6,973 nt of DNA from Blastococcus sp. GTDB lineage: Bacteria > Actinomycetota > Actinomycetes > Mycobacteriales > Geodermatophilaceae. Position numbers and translations under genes: made by a program. The stretch is from the NCBI GenBank assembly GCA_025963345.1, contig JAOPUS010000127.1:1-6973 (forward strand), given 5' to 3'. The notes beneath the pieces are model-generated. The model was given only the letters and a program-made list of their open reading frames with translations, was not told the DNA's origin and ran no database searches. Each line of letters opens with the position of its first letter. The first letter of the stretch is position 1. Positions 1 through 6,611 of the stretch are shown piece by piece.

Positions 1-594
1 CCGCTGGCACTGGAGGAGTTCGCGGCGCTGGAGGAGCGGCACGGCTTCCTCGCCACCCAGCTCGAGGACCTCAAGTCCACCCGGCGCGACCTGCTCACCG
101 TCGTCCGCGAGGTGGACGAGCGGATCCACGAGGTCTTCGCCGCCGCCTTCTCCGACGTGCAGAGGGAGTTCGAGCAGGTCTTCGCCACCCTCTTCCCGGG
201 CGGCCACGGGCGGCTCGTCCTCACCGAGCCCGACGACCTGCTCGCCACCGGGATCGAGGTCGAGGCACGCCCGCCGGGCAAGAAGGTCAAGCGGCTGTCG
301 CTGCTCTCCGGTGGGGAGCGCTCGCTGACCGCGGTGGCCCTGCTCGTGGCGATCTTCCGCGCCCGGCCTTCGCCGTTCTACGTCCTCGACGAGGTCGAGG
401 CCGCGCTCGACGACGTCAACCTGGGCCGGCTGCTGACCCTCGTGGAGCAGCTCCGCTCGACGTCGCAGCTGATCATCATCACGCACCAGAAGCGGACGAT
501 GGAGATCGCCGACGCCCTCTACGGCGTGAGCATGCGCGGGGACGGCATCACCGGCGTCATCAGCCAGCGGCTGCGCGAGCTCGAGACGGCGTAG
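1..594 (+). CDS. smc: Chromosome segregation protein SMC, C-terminal part (5' end outside window)
   Basis: This is the C-terminal end of the SMC ATPase, which together with ScpA and ScpB compacts and segregates the chromosome. The reading frame is open from base 1 (starting P-L-A-L-E-E-F) and ends at TAG 592-594, so about 197 codons are present and roughly the first 1,000 residues lie outside the window. The first ~45 codons are charged and helical, the end of the returning coiled coil. The head half-domain follows: the ABC signature LSGGERSLTA begins at base 304, Walker B FYVLDEVEAALDD begins at base 376 with its catalytic Glu, and the H-loop ITHQK lies near base 478. An internal GTG at 112 begins only a truncated frame and is not the start. 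The gene converges on the minus-strand hydrolase with four bases between stop codons. Motif content and position upstream of ftsY make the call secure. Confidence 0.96.
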   Translation, partial: PLALEEFAALEERHGFLATQLEDLKSTRRDLLTVVREVDERIHEVFAAAFSDVQREFEQVFATLFPGGHGRLVLTEPDDLLATGIEVEARPPGKKVKRLSLLSGGERSLTAVALLVAIFRARPSPFYVLDEVEAALDDVNLGRLLTLVEQLRSTSQLIIITHQKRTMEIADALYGVSMRGDGITGVISQRLRELETA

Positions 595-611
595 TCACTC
601 AGACGCCGCTC
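583..611. terminator. Candidate bidirectional terminator hairpin between smc and the convergent hydrolase gene
   Basis: The arms CGGCGT (587-592) and ACGCCG (603-608) pair perfectly around a 10-base loop. The stem extends by GAG (583-585) with CTC (609-611) across one bulged A at 586. The hairpin spans both stop codons of the convergent pair. There is no T-tract on either strand, so this is a structural inference. Tail-less hairpins of this kind are commonly proposed as terminators in high-GC actinobacteria. Confidence 0.42.
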
Positions 612-1408
612 CGGACCTCCAGGTCCACCATGAGCGGCAGGTGGTCCGACGCGCCCCCGCCGTCCAGGACCTGCGCCCCGGCGACGGCGACCCCCGGGGT
701 CACCCAGGCCTGGTCGATCCGGCGGTGCGGGGACCGCGCGGGGTGGGTGTTCCCCTCGTCGTGCTGCCAGAACTTCCAGCCGGCCCGGTCGTCGCGCTCG
801 TTCGCCAGCTCCCAGGCGTCGCCGAACCGCTGCCGCAGCGTCATCAGCTCGGGCGCGTCCGGGGGTGCGTTGAAGTCCCCGACCACGATGCCGGTCTCCA
901 TCGGCCCGGTGTGCAGCTGCGCCAGGGCAGCCACCTGGGCGGGGCGGTCGCCGCCCGAGCGGCTCAGGTGCGTGGTCGTCACCCACAGGGCGCCGCCGTC
1001 CAGCTCGATCATCGTGCGCAGCGCACAGCGCGGCTCCCCGCCGCCCGGAAGCCGGTGCACGTCGCTGATCAGGATCGGCAGCCGGGAGAGCAGCGCGTTG
1101 CCGTACTCACCGCGCGGCCGGTCGCCCGCCTTCCCGCCGCCCCGTGGCTCGTCGATCGCAGGACCCCACGCCAGCTGCATGTCCAGCGCCCGGGCGAGCA
1201 GCAGCGCCTGGTCGACGTTCTCGCTCCGCGCCCCGAAGTGCCGGTCGACCTCCTGCAGGCAGATCACGTCGGCGTCCGCGGCCGCCAGGACGGTGGCCAG
1301 ACGGGGGAGATCGTGCCGTCCGTCGTCCCCGACGCCGTGGTGGGTGTTGAACGTGAGCACGCGCACCGGGATGGGCGGCTGGTCGGGACCAGGGGTCGGC
1401 TTGGTCAT
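599..1408 (-). CDS. Endonuclease/exonuclease/phosphatase family hydrolase
   Basis: A 269-residue metal-dependent phosphoesterase of the endonuclease/exonuclease/phosphatase (EEP, DNase I-like) superfamily. The full set of family motifs is visible in order: TFNTHHG with metal-site Asn21, LQEVD with metal-binding Glu53, GNALLSR near 103-109, THLS with His147, VGDFN with Asp178 and Asn180, and SDHLPL with the Asp255-His256 catalytic pair. The length matches a minimal EEP domain, and there is no signal peptide or membrane helix, so it is probably cytoplasmic. The substrate cannot be read from sequence; EEP members cleave DNA, phosphoinositides, sphingomyelin or nucleotides. The ATG at 1408 has GGAG two bases upstream, which is close but usable, and the next gene upstream (PhoD-like) ends 12 bp before it, so co-transcription is likely. 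An intact catalytic set argues for an active enzyme. Confidence 0.9.
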   Translation of the reverse strand: MTKPTPGPDQPPIPVRVLTFNTHHGVGDDGRHDLPRLATVLAAADADVICLQEVDRHFGARSENVDQALLLARALDMQLAWGPAIDEPRGGGKAGDRPRGEYGNALLSRLPILISDVHRLPGGGEPRCALRTMIELDGGALWVTTTHLSRSGGDRPAQVAALAQLHTGPMETGIVVGDFNAPPDAPELMTLRQRFGDAWELANERDDRAGWKFWQHDEGNTHPARSPHRRIDQAWVTPGVAVAGAQVLDGGGASDHLPLMVDLEVRSGV

Positions 1409-1420
1409 GGCTCCAGCCTG

Positions 1421-3085
1421 TCAGCCCCCGGCCAGGGGCATGTCGAGAACCTGCCGCAGGTCGTCCTGGCCGAGTTCGGTCACCGACAGCTGGAACCGGG
1501 CCTCGCGGCCGGACAGCACGAGTTCCCCGATCTGGTTGCCGAAGAACGGGCCGGCCTGCTTCTCCCATTGCAACCGGCTGGGCTCGGCCCGGGCCAGGCG
1601 GGCCAGCCCCCGGGTGAAGCGTTGAGCCCAGCGGCTCCAGCCGATGCGGAAGCCGACCCGGATCGGGTGCGGCGCCTGGTTGTGCAGCGGGGAGACCGTC
1701 AGCTGGTGCACCCGCGCGGCCAGGCCGGTCGGCTGCACGAGCTCGGCGGCGTAGGCGTGGTGGACGTCGCCGGAGAGCACCAGCGCCGTCGCCGGCGCGG
1801 GACCGTGCTCACCGCGGGCGACCGACGTCAGTGCCCGTCCCAGCCGCTCGAAGGAGTTCCCGAAGGCGGCCCAGTGCTCCAGGTCGGCGGCCTGCCGCAG
1901 CTTCTCGGCCTGCCGGCCCCTCCACGCGCCCTCGTGCCGCACGTTGAGCGTCTCGTTCCACCGCTCGATGTTGTGGATGGCGTGCGGCAGCAGCCACGGC
2001 AGCGACGTGCCGACGATCAGGTGCTGCACGCCTTCCTCCGCCGCCCGGTGCATCGCCGCCTCGATCCAGGCGAACTCCTCGTCGTCGACCATCCGGCGCC
2101 CCTGCTCCTCGAGCACCCGGCCGGCACGGCTGTCGATCATGATCAGCCGGGCGTCACCCCAGTGCCGCACGAAGCTCCAGCGGATGCTCGCCGGCTCGGT
2201 GTCGGCTCGTTCGGCCATCTCCCGCAGCATCGGCTCGGCGTCATCGGAGTCGCCGGCCATGCCCATGATGGCCTGCCAGGTCTTGTTCTCGGCCAGCTCC
2301 TGCGGGCTGAGGTTGCCCAGATGCTGGTAGACCCAGTAGCTGACCAGGCCGCCGCTGATCCGGGCGGGCCACCAGTCCTGTGCGGTGACCTCCCGGCGCC
2401 AGGCGGCCGAGGTGTTCCAGTCGTCGATCATCTCGTGGTCGTCGAAGATCATCGACGACGGAACCGTCGAGAACAGCCAGCGGACGTGGGGGTCGCTCCA
2501 GGACTCGGCGTAGAGCCGGGTGTACTCCTCGAAGTCGCTCACCTCTGCGTCGGGTGGCGCCTCCTGGCCGCGGCGCAGGGTCAGCCATGAGCGGGTCGGC
2601 CTGCTCAGCTCGTCGGCGTAGACCTGATCACCCAGGAGCACCAGGGCGTCTGGCCACCGGTCCTCCGGCAGCCGCGCGACGCGGTCGGCGTAGGCGTCGA
2701 GGGCGTCCGGTGGGATGCGATCGGCGGTGTCCACCGTGCCCGGCGTCGCGTAGCGGCACGAGCCGAAGGCGATCCGGAACTCGCCCTGGTCGCCCGGCGT
2801 GCGGATGCGGCTCGGCGGGAACGCCGACTGCTGCGGCGGCCAGACCGCCGCCCCGTCCAGGTGCACCTCGTAGGGCGTGGTGCTGCCCGGCTCGAGGTCC
2901 TCGACCACGACCAGCGCGTAGTGGTGCCCGCCGACGCAGAACGTCCGCGCCCGGCGGCCCAGGACCTCCACCTCGCAGGCGCGGTCGGTCTCCACCCACA
3001 CCGTCGCCGACACGGGGTCGACGTGCCGCAGCAGGGGTCCGAGCAGCAGGACGGGGTCGGGGGAGGAGGGCGACTGCATGCCCAC
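1421..3085 (-). CDS. phoD: PhoD-like alkaline phosphatase / metallophosphatase
   Basis: A 554-residue protein of the PhoD alkaline phosphatase family, phosphomono/diesterases with a metal centre. Residues ~13-100 look like the small beta-sandwich PhoD N-terminal domain (PVLLLGPLLRHV, SATVWVET). The phosphatase domain follows with GSCR (108-111), GDQVYAD (152-158), FDDHEMIDDW (214-223), GTSLPW (359-364) and SGDVHHAY (438-445). In Bacillus subtilis PhoD a Cys and a Tyr ligate the iron; Cys110 and Tyr156 are the likely equivalents (from family knowledge, not alignment). Unlike classical secreted PhoD, no Tat twin-arginine signal or hydrophobic N-terminus is visible, so it is probably cytoplasmic. 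Start: GTG at 3085 has AGGA six bases upstream; ATG at 3079 is an alternative with a weaker CAGG eight bases upstream. It is the first gene of an apparent pair with the downstream EEP hydrolase and diverges from ftsY across 62 bp. The true substrate is unknown. Confidence 0.9.
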   Translation of the reverse strand: MGMQSPSSPDPVLLLGPLLRHVDPVSATVWVETDRACEVEVLGRRARTFCVGGHHYALVVVEDLEPGSTTPYEVHLDGAAVWPPQQSAFPPSRIRTPGDQGEFRIAFGSCRYATPGTVDTADRIPPDALDAYADRVARLPEDRWPDALVLLGDQVYADELSRPTRSWLTLRRGQEAPPDAEVSDFEEYTRLYAESWSDPHVRWLFSTVPSSMIFDDHEMIDDWNTSAAWRREVTAQDWWPARISGGLVSYWVYQHLGNLSPQELAENKTWQAIMGMAGDSDDAEPMLREMAERADTEPASIRWSFVRHWGDARLIMIDSRAGRVLEEQGRRMVDDEEFAWIEAAMHRAAEEGVQHLIVGTSLPWLLPHAIHNIERWNETLNVRHEGAWRGRQAEKLRQAADLEHWAAFGNSFERLGRALTSVARGEHGPAPATALVLSGDVHHAYAAELVQPTGLAARVHQLTVSPLHNQAPHPIRVGFRIGWSRWAQRFTRGLARLARAEPSRLQWEKQAGPFFGNQIGELVLSGREARFQLSVTELGQDDLRQVLDMPLAGG

Positions 3086-3147
3086 AGCCTGTCCTACCTC
3101 CCTGTGTCCCGGCGACGCGCACGTCCCCGGCCTGGGAGACTCACGGC

Positions 3148-4356
3148 ATGGAATTCGTGCTCATCGCGATCGCGATCCTCGTCGTCGCGCTGATCGCCGG
3201 GGTCTCCCTGCTGGTCGGCCGCGGACGGAAGACCGCCCGTCTGGACGACGACGCCGCTGCGGGCACGACGCTGACCCGGCCCCGGCCTCCCCAGCCGACC
3301 GCACCCCCGACCGCGCCGTCGACCGCACCCCCGGTCGAGCAGCCCGACGCCGTGGTGCCGGAGCCGCCGCCGTCCGTCGAGCTCCCGCCGGCCGAGCCCG
3401 AGCCGGGGCTCGCCTTCGAGACCCCGCCGCCGTCCGCGGGCCGGCTCGTCCGGCTGCGCTCGCGGCTGGCCCGGTCGCAGTCCTCGCTCGGCCGCGGTCT
3501 GCTCACCGTCCTCGCGCGGGAGAAGCTCACCGAGGACGACTGGGAGGAGGTCGAGGAGACGCTCCTCGCTGCCGACGTCGGCGTCGCCGCCACCACCCAG
3601 ATCGTCGAGCGGCTGCGCACCCAGTCGATGGTCCTGGCGACCGCCTCGGGTCAGGACCTGCGGGAACTGCTGGTCAGCGAGCTGACCGCCGTCCTCGGGC
3701 CGGACATGGACCGGTCGCTGGGCGTCGACCGGCACGACGGGCTGCCGGGCGTCGTCCTGGTGGTCGGCGTCAACGGCGCGGGCAAGACGACGACGGTCGG
3801 CAAGATCGCCCGCGTCCTCGTCGGGGACGGCAAGAGCGTCGTCCTCGGCGCCGCCGACACCTTCCGCGCCGCTGCGGCCGACCAGCTGGAGACGTGGGGC
3901 GAGCGGGTCGGGGTCCTGACCGTCCGCGGCCGCGAGGGCGGCGACCCGGCCTCGGTGGCCTTCGAGGCCGTGCGCACCGGTGTCGAGGCCGAGGTCGACG
4001 TCGTGCTCATCGACACTGCCGGCCGGCTGCACACCAAGTCCGGCCTGATGGACGAGCTCGGCAAGATCAAGCGGGTCGTGGAGAAGCAGTCGCCGGTCAC
4101 CGAGGTGCTCCTCGTGCTCGACGCGACCACCGGTCAGAACGGCATCGTCCAGGCCCGCGTCTTCACCGACGCGGTGACCGTCACCGGCGTCGTCCTCACC
4201 AAGCTCGACGGCACGGCGAAGGGCGGCATCGTCGTCTCGGTGCAGCGCGAGCTGGGCATCCCGGTGAAGTTGATCGGGCTGGGGGAGGGGGCCGACGACC
4301 TCGCCCCGTTCGAGCCGCGGGCGTTCGCGGAGGCGCTGGTGGGCGCGGAGGACTAG
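3148..4356 (+). CDS. ftsY: Signal recognition particle receptor FtsY
   Basis: A 402-residue SRP receptor GTPase. It docks the Ffh-4.5S RNA-ribosome complex at the membrane and delivers membrane proteins to SecYEG. Residues 2-24 form a hydrophobic membrane anchor followed by GRGRK, the actinobacterial form of FtsY. Residues ~38-97 are a proline-rich acidic linker. The helical N domain (~98-190) precedes the GTPase G domain: P-loop GVNGAGKTTT (207-216), DTFRAAA (237-243), DTAGR (289-293), TKLDG (351-355), GLGE (377-380) and the FtsY-type ending DLAPFEPRAF. The ATG at 3148 is chosen because GGGAG lies nine bases upstream and it opens directly into the membrane helix; the frame continues upstream of it only as non-genic sequence antisense to phoD. 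The gene converges with the HTH membrane-protein gene, with 22 bp between stop codons. No convincing -10/-35 pair is seen in the 62-bp gap to phoD. Confidence 0.97.
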   Translation: MEFVLIAIAILVVALIAGVSLLVGRGRKTARLDDDAAAGTTLTRPRPPQPTAPPTAPSTAPPVEQPDAVVPEPPPSVELPPAEPEPGLAFETPPPSAGRLVRLRSRLARSQSSLGRGLLTVLAREKLTEDDWEEVEETLLAADVGVAATTQIVERLRTQSMVLATASGQDLRELLVSELTAVLGPDMDRSLGVDRHDGLPGVVLVVGVNGAGKTTTVGKIARVLVGDGKSVVLGAADTFRAAAADQLETWGERVGVLTVRGREGGDPASVAFEAVRTGVEAEVDVVLIDTAGRLHTKSGLMDELGKIKRVVEKQSPVTEVLLVLDATTGQNGIVQARVFTDAVTVTGVVLTKLDGTAKGGIVVSVQRELGIPVKLIGLGEGADDLAPFEPRAFAEALVGAED

Positions 4357-4360
4357 AGGC

Positions 4361-4396
4361 GTGCCGCTGGATCCGGAGCTATCGGCACAGCGGCAC
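4361..4396. terminator. Candidate bidirectional terminator hairpin at the ftsY / HTH-gene convergent junction
   Basis: GTGCCGCTG (4361-4369) and CAGCGGCAC (4388-4396) are perfect 9-bp inverted arms around an 18-base loop, beginning five bases after the ftsY stop. The right arm lies inside the last codons of the minus-strand gene, whose stop codon is in the loop. A second, shorter pairing partner CGGCA (4383-4387) could replace part of the right arm. No T-tract is present on either strand, so the terminator role is inferred from symmetry and position. Confidence 0.42.
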
Positions 4397-5137
4397 GGCG
4401 AAGTCGGTGTTGTGCACCGTTCGCGCTCCGGGAACGTCGCCGTTCATGAAGGAGTTGGCCGGCGACCAGCGGCCCGCCCAGTCGCCGGAGTCGATCAGGT
4501 ACCAGAACCCGTCCGGCGTCACGCTCGGGATGCTGGGGGCGTAATACCGGCACCGCACCTGCACGGTGGTGTCGGCCGGGATGGGCTGGGCGTTGTCGAT
4601 CAGGGTCCGGGGATCGGCGAACGTGTTCGCCCCGATGCTGCCCGTGGTCTCGGGATAGAGAGTGCCGTCGCCGGTGCTCGGCAGGGGTGCCAGGGCGCTG
4701 GCCACATCGTCCTCGCGGAGCAGGACCACGGTCGTGGCGGCCGCCGCCGCGATCACGACGGCGCCACCGGCCAGGACCCGGGCGCGCGCCCACCACCGAC
4801 GGCGACGCGGCGCACCGTCGGGAACCGCTGCGGGCTCGCGGACAGGGCCGCCTGCGATCGGTCCGCACGTCGCGATCAGACGAGGGGCGCCGGCAGCCTC
4901 GGGATAGCCGGCCACGTTCTGCAGGGCCCACGCGTCCAGTTCCCGTACGGCACCGGTCACCGCTGACCTCGGGTACTGGCCCTTGACCCAGTTGTCGAGC
5001 GTCCGGGCGCTGACCCGGTTCCCGGACGCCCGGGCCAGCTGGTCCCGGCCGCCGTACGCATCGACCAACCAGAGGACCTGCCGGATGAACAGATCCCCCG
5101 GCCGCTGCCCGTCGTGCTTCGCGGGCGTGCCCGTCAT
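4379..5137 (-). CDS. Uncharacterised HTH-domain single-pass membrane protein with exported C-terminal domain
   Basis: A 252-residue protein I cannot name. Residues ~15-72 are a helix-rich domain (GGRDQLARASGNRVSARTLD then NWVKGQYPRS) that reads like a compact helix-turn-helix: a putative recognition helix around SARTLDNWVKG, then a helix RELDAWALQNVAGY. Residues 73-110 are a low-complexity linker. RRRRWWARAR (111-120) precedes one membrane helix (~121-140, alanine and valine rich), and the positive-inside rule places the HTH in the cytoplasm. The exported part (~141-252) ends with PSIPSVTPDGFWYLI, then the W-aromatic and NSFMNGD motifs and HNTDFAVPLC, a pattern I recall from exported actinobacterial hypothetical proteins. 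Its two cysteines, Cys196 and Cys251, could form a disulfide. The ATG at 5137 has GGGGGA three bases upstream. By eye over the first ~160 codons, about 86% end in G or C, somewhat lower than neighbouring genes. A membrane-bound one-component regulator is possible, but function is inference. Confidence 0.82.
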   Translation of the reverse strand: MTGTPAKHDGQRPGDLFIRQVLWLVDAYGGRDQLARASGNRVSARTLDNWVKGQYPRSAVTGAVRELDAWALQNVAGYPEAAGAPRLIATCGPIAGGPVREPAAVPDGAPRRRRWWARARVLAGGAVVIAAAAATTVVLLREDDVASALAPLPSTGDGTLYPETTGSIGANTFADPRTLIDNAQPIPADTTVQVRCRYYAPSIPSVTPDGFWYLIDSGDWAGRWSPANSFMNGDVPGARTVHNTDFAVPLCR

Positions 5138-5334
5138 GCGTCCCCCGTGCAGAAGTGGCCTCGTCGGTCGGAGGAAAGGTAGCTGACCGGACGCTCTCTG
5201 CCGGCCTTCTGGCCTGCGGCTTTTCGCCGCTCTTCGACTGCTGCGCAGGATTGCGCCGGGCCCGACACGGGGACGCCCTTGCAGCGGCGTCGTCCTCCCA
5301 GTTCAGTGGCAGCCGGCTGGGTGCCCCGGCGGCT

Positions 5335-5386
5335 CCGTACGGGGGGTACGGCGGCCGGTCCGGCAATAGCCGGGCGGGCACCCGGC
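5335..5386. repeat. Cluster of short GC-rich hairpins, two mutually exclusive
   Basis: Three perfect inverted repeats lie in 52 bp: CCGTAC/GTACGG around five G (5335-5351), CCGGC/GCCGG around AATA (5360-5373), and GCCGGG/CCCGGC around CGGGCA (5369-5386). The last two share the arm at 5369-5373, so only one can form at a time. GCCGG/CCGGC (5354-5358 with 5360-5364) adds a further alternative. The cluster lies in the putative leader of the HTH gene or downstream of the permease on the minus strand. No known riboswitch family was recognised. Confidence 0.45.
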
Positions 5387-5422
5387 CGCCCCCTCGCCTT
5401 CGCCGCAGCGCGGCTCCTGGCG

Positions 5423-5463
5423 GGTGCTGACGGGGGCCCCTGACCCCGGTCGCTGTCAGCACC
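5423..5463 (-). terminator. Terminator-like hairpin after the nickel/cobalt permease gene
   Basis: GGTGCTGAC (5423-5431) and GTCAGCACC (5455-5463) are perfect 9-bp inverted arms. The 23-base loop itself contains GGGGCCCC (5433-5440) and can fold further. The structure begins 11 bases after the permease stop codon in the direction of transcription. There is no T-tract, as for the other gene-end hairpins in the window. Position and strength make it the best terminator candidate here. Confidence 0.5.
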
Positions 5464-5474
5464 GGGCAGGACGA

Positions 5475-6581
5475 CTAGACCCGCTCGAGGGTCCAGCGCT
5501 CCTCGATGCGGCCGAACCGCCACACCGCCACGGCCACGGCCCAGGTGAGCACGAACAACCCGACGATGGCGAACCCGACGAACCCGAGATCCAGCGAGGC
5601 GATCCACACCAGGGGGCCGGCGTCGATCCCGAGGCGCTCGACGATCAGGCCGGTGAGCACGAGCAGTCCGATCACGAGGGCGACGGTGACCGACAGCAGC
5701 GTGACGGCCAGGTTGTAGAAGACCTTGCGGACCGGCTTGAGGAACGCCCAGCCGTAGGCCCGCGACATGAGGACGCCGTCCGCGGTGTCGAACAGGCTCA
5801 TCCCGGCCGCGAAGAGGATCGGCAGGACGAGGATCGCGTACCAGGGCAGCACGAACGCGGCCGATCCCGCGGCGAGCACCAGCAGAGCCACCTGGGTCGC
5901 GGTGTCGAATCCCAGGCCCATGAGCAGGCCCACCGGGTAGAGGTGCCACGGCTTGCTGACCCGCCGGGTCACGCGGCCGAGGAGCCGGGCCAGGAAGCCC
6001 CGGTTGTGCAGGTGCCGCTCGAGCTCGGCCTCGTCGTACTCGCCCGTCCGCATCCGGCGGAACACCTTGGCGATCCCGATGGCGGCGACGAGGTTCATCA
6101 GCCCGATGAGCACCAGGAACGCGCCGGCGACGATCGTGCCGACCACGGCGAGCGTCTGGCCGACCTGGGAGTCCTCGTTCTGGACGACGCCGGCGACCGA
6201 GCGCACGCCGGCGACCAGCAGCAGGCTGGCGGCGAAGACGACCGAGGAGTGACCGAGAGAGAACCAGAAACCCGCGCTGACCGACGACTTGCCCTCCCCG
6301 ACGAGCTTGCGGGTCGTGTTGTCGATCGACGCGATGTGGTCGGCGTCGAAGGCATGCCGGACGCCGAGCATGTAGGCCGTCAGGCCGACCCCGATGCCGA
6401 GCACGCCGGTGCTGCCGAGCTGGTAGTCGCGGGGCGCGACCGCGAAGATCAGCACACCCCAGCCGACGAGGTGCAGGAGCAGGACGAAGCCGGCCATCCC
6501 GGCGAGAGACCGTCGTTCCCGGTGGGGCATGGAGGCCGTCGCCGCCGCTGCGCGCTGGTCCACCTGGAGGCCTGAGGTCAC
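5475..6581 (-). CDS. Nickel/cobalt permease, HoxN/HupN/NixA (NiCoT) family
   Basis: A 368-residue integral membrane transporter of the NiCoT family, which takes up Ni2+ and/or Co2+ with high affinity for urease, hydrogenase or cobalamin. The family signature RHAFDADHI (75-83), whose His and Asp residues bind metal, is complete and is followed by ASIDNTTRK. Other family blocks are GFWFSLGHSSVV (104-115), LGFDTATQ (223-230) and FAAGMSLFDTADG (257-269). Roughly eight hydrophobic helices surround a charged loop (~176-212), as expected. Metal preference cannot be decided from sequence. The start taken is GTG at 6581; no Shine-Dalgarno is visible, but a -10-like TAAGCT ends eight bases before it, fitting a leaderless message. 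ATG at codon 18 (MPHRERR) is the alternative and also lacks a good ribosome site. The palindrome at 6597-6611 suggests metal-dependent repression. No cobalamin or hydrogenase genes are in view. Confidence 0.94.
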   Translation of the reverse strand: MTSGLQVDQRAAAATASMPHRERRSLAGMAGFVLLLHLVGWGVLIFAVAPRDYQLGSTGVLGIGVGLTAYMLGVRHAFDADHIASIDNTTRKLVGEGKSSVSAGFWFSLGHSSVVFAASLLLVAGVRSVAGVVQNEDSQVGQTLAVVGTIVAGAFLVLIGLMNLVAAIGIAKVFRRMRTGEYDEAELERHLHNRGFLARLLGRVTRRVSKPWHLYPVGLLMGLGFDTATQVALLVLAAGSAAFVLPWYAILVLPILFAAGMSLFDTADGVLMSRAYGWAFLKPVRKVFYNLAVTLLSVTVALVIGLLVLTGLIVERLGIDAGPLVWIASLDLGFVGFAIVGLFVLTWAVAVAVWRFGRIEERWTLERV

Positions 6582-6589
6582 GGTCGCGG

Positions 6590-6595
6590 AGCTTA
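6590..6595 (-). promoter_or_regulatory. Candidate -10 element of the permease, placed for a leaderless transcript
   Basis: On the minus strand TAAGCT (6595-6590) fits the actinobacterial TANNNT -10 pattern. It ends eight bases before the GTG at 6581, so transcription would start at or next to the start codon, and no Shine-Dalgarno is visible. A -35 is unclear: AGCTTG (6618-6613) has a 17-base spacer, while the better-looking TTGTTG (6615-6610) has only 14. Confidence 0.35.
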
Positions 6596-6596
6596 C

Positions 6597-6611
6597 TGCG
6601 AACTGTTCGCA
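6597..6611. promoter_or_regulatory. Perfect palindromic operator candidate, Nur-like, upstream of the nickel/cobalt permease
   Basis: TGCGAAC-T-GTTCGCA is a perfect 7-bp dyad with a single central base, ending 16 bases before the permease GTG. On the minus strand it reads TTGCGA-N5-TCGCAG, which matches the TGC-N9-GCA core and spacing of the Streptomyces Nur box as I recall it (TTGCAA-N5-TTGCAA). Nur is the nickel-responsive Fur-family repressor. The site lies immediately upstream of the putative -10, a normal place for a repressor. The identity of the binding protein is inference; the palindrome itself is certain. Confidence 0.55.

Larger units (their letters stand above)
5138..5474. other. 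Intergenic region between permease 3' end and HTH membrane-protein gene
   Basis: This 337-bp stretch has no convincing gene. Its short open frames have markedly less G/C at third positions than the real genes here. On the minus strand it holds the permease terminator candidate (5423-5463) and, further on, the likely promoter and leader of the HTH membrane-protein gene. A weak -10-like TACCTT lies at 5181-5176, 38 bases before its ATG, with no matching -35. Several short perfect hairpins occur: GCGGC/GCCGC around TTTTC (5216-5230), GGCC/GGCC (5203-5214), and the cluster at 5335-5386. Confidence 0.6.

Noticed and set aside
641..2590. A 649-codon open frame on the plus strand antisense to the EEP hydrolase and PhoD genes
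   Set aside because: Long antisense frames are routine in very GC-rich coding DNA. The translation is low-complexity, rich in R, P, G and A, without domain motifs, whereas the minus strand encodes two proteins with complete catalytic motifs.
5155..5430. A 91-codon plus-strand frame in the intergenic region upstream of the HTH membrane-protein gene
   Set aside because: Only about 78% of codons end in G or C by my count, well below the real genes here. It lacks a Shine-Dalgarno and a recognisable domain, and it runs through several hairpins.
6597..6611. The palindrome as a LexA (SOS) box
   Set aside because: The actinobacterial SOS box has four bases between GAAC and GTTC (CGAAC-N4-GTTCG); here only one base separates the arms, so the geometry is wrong.
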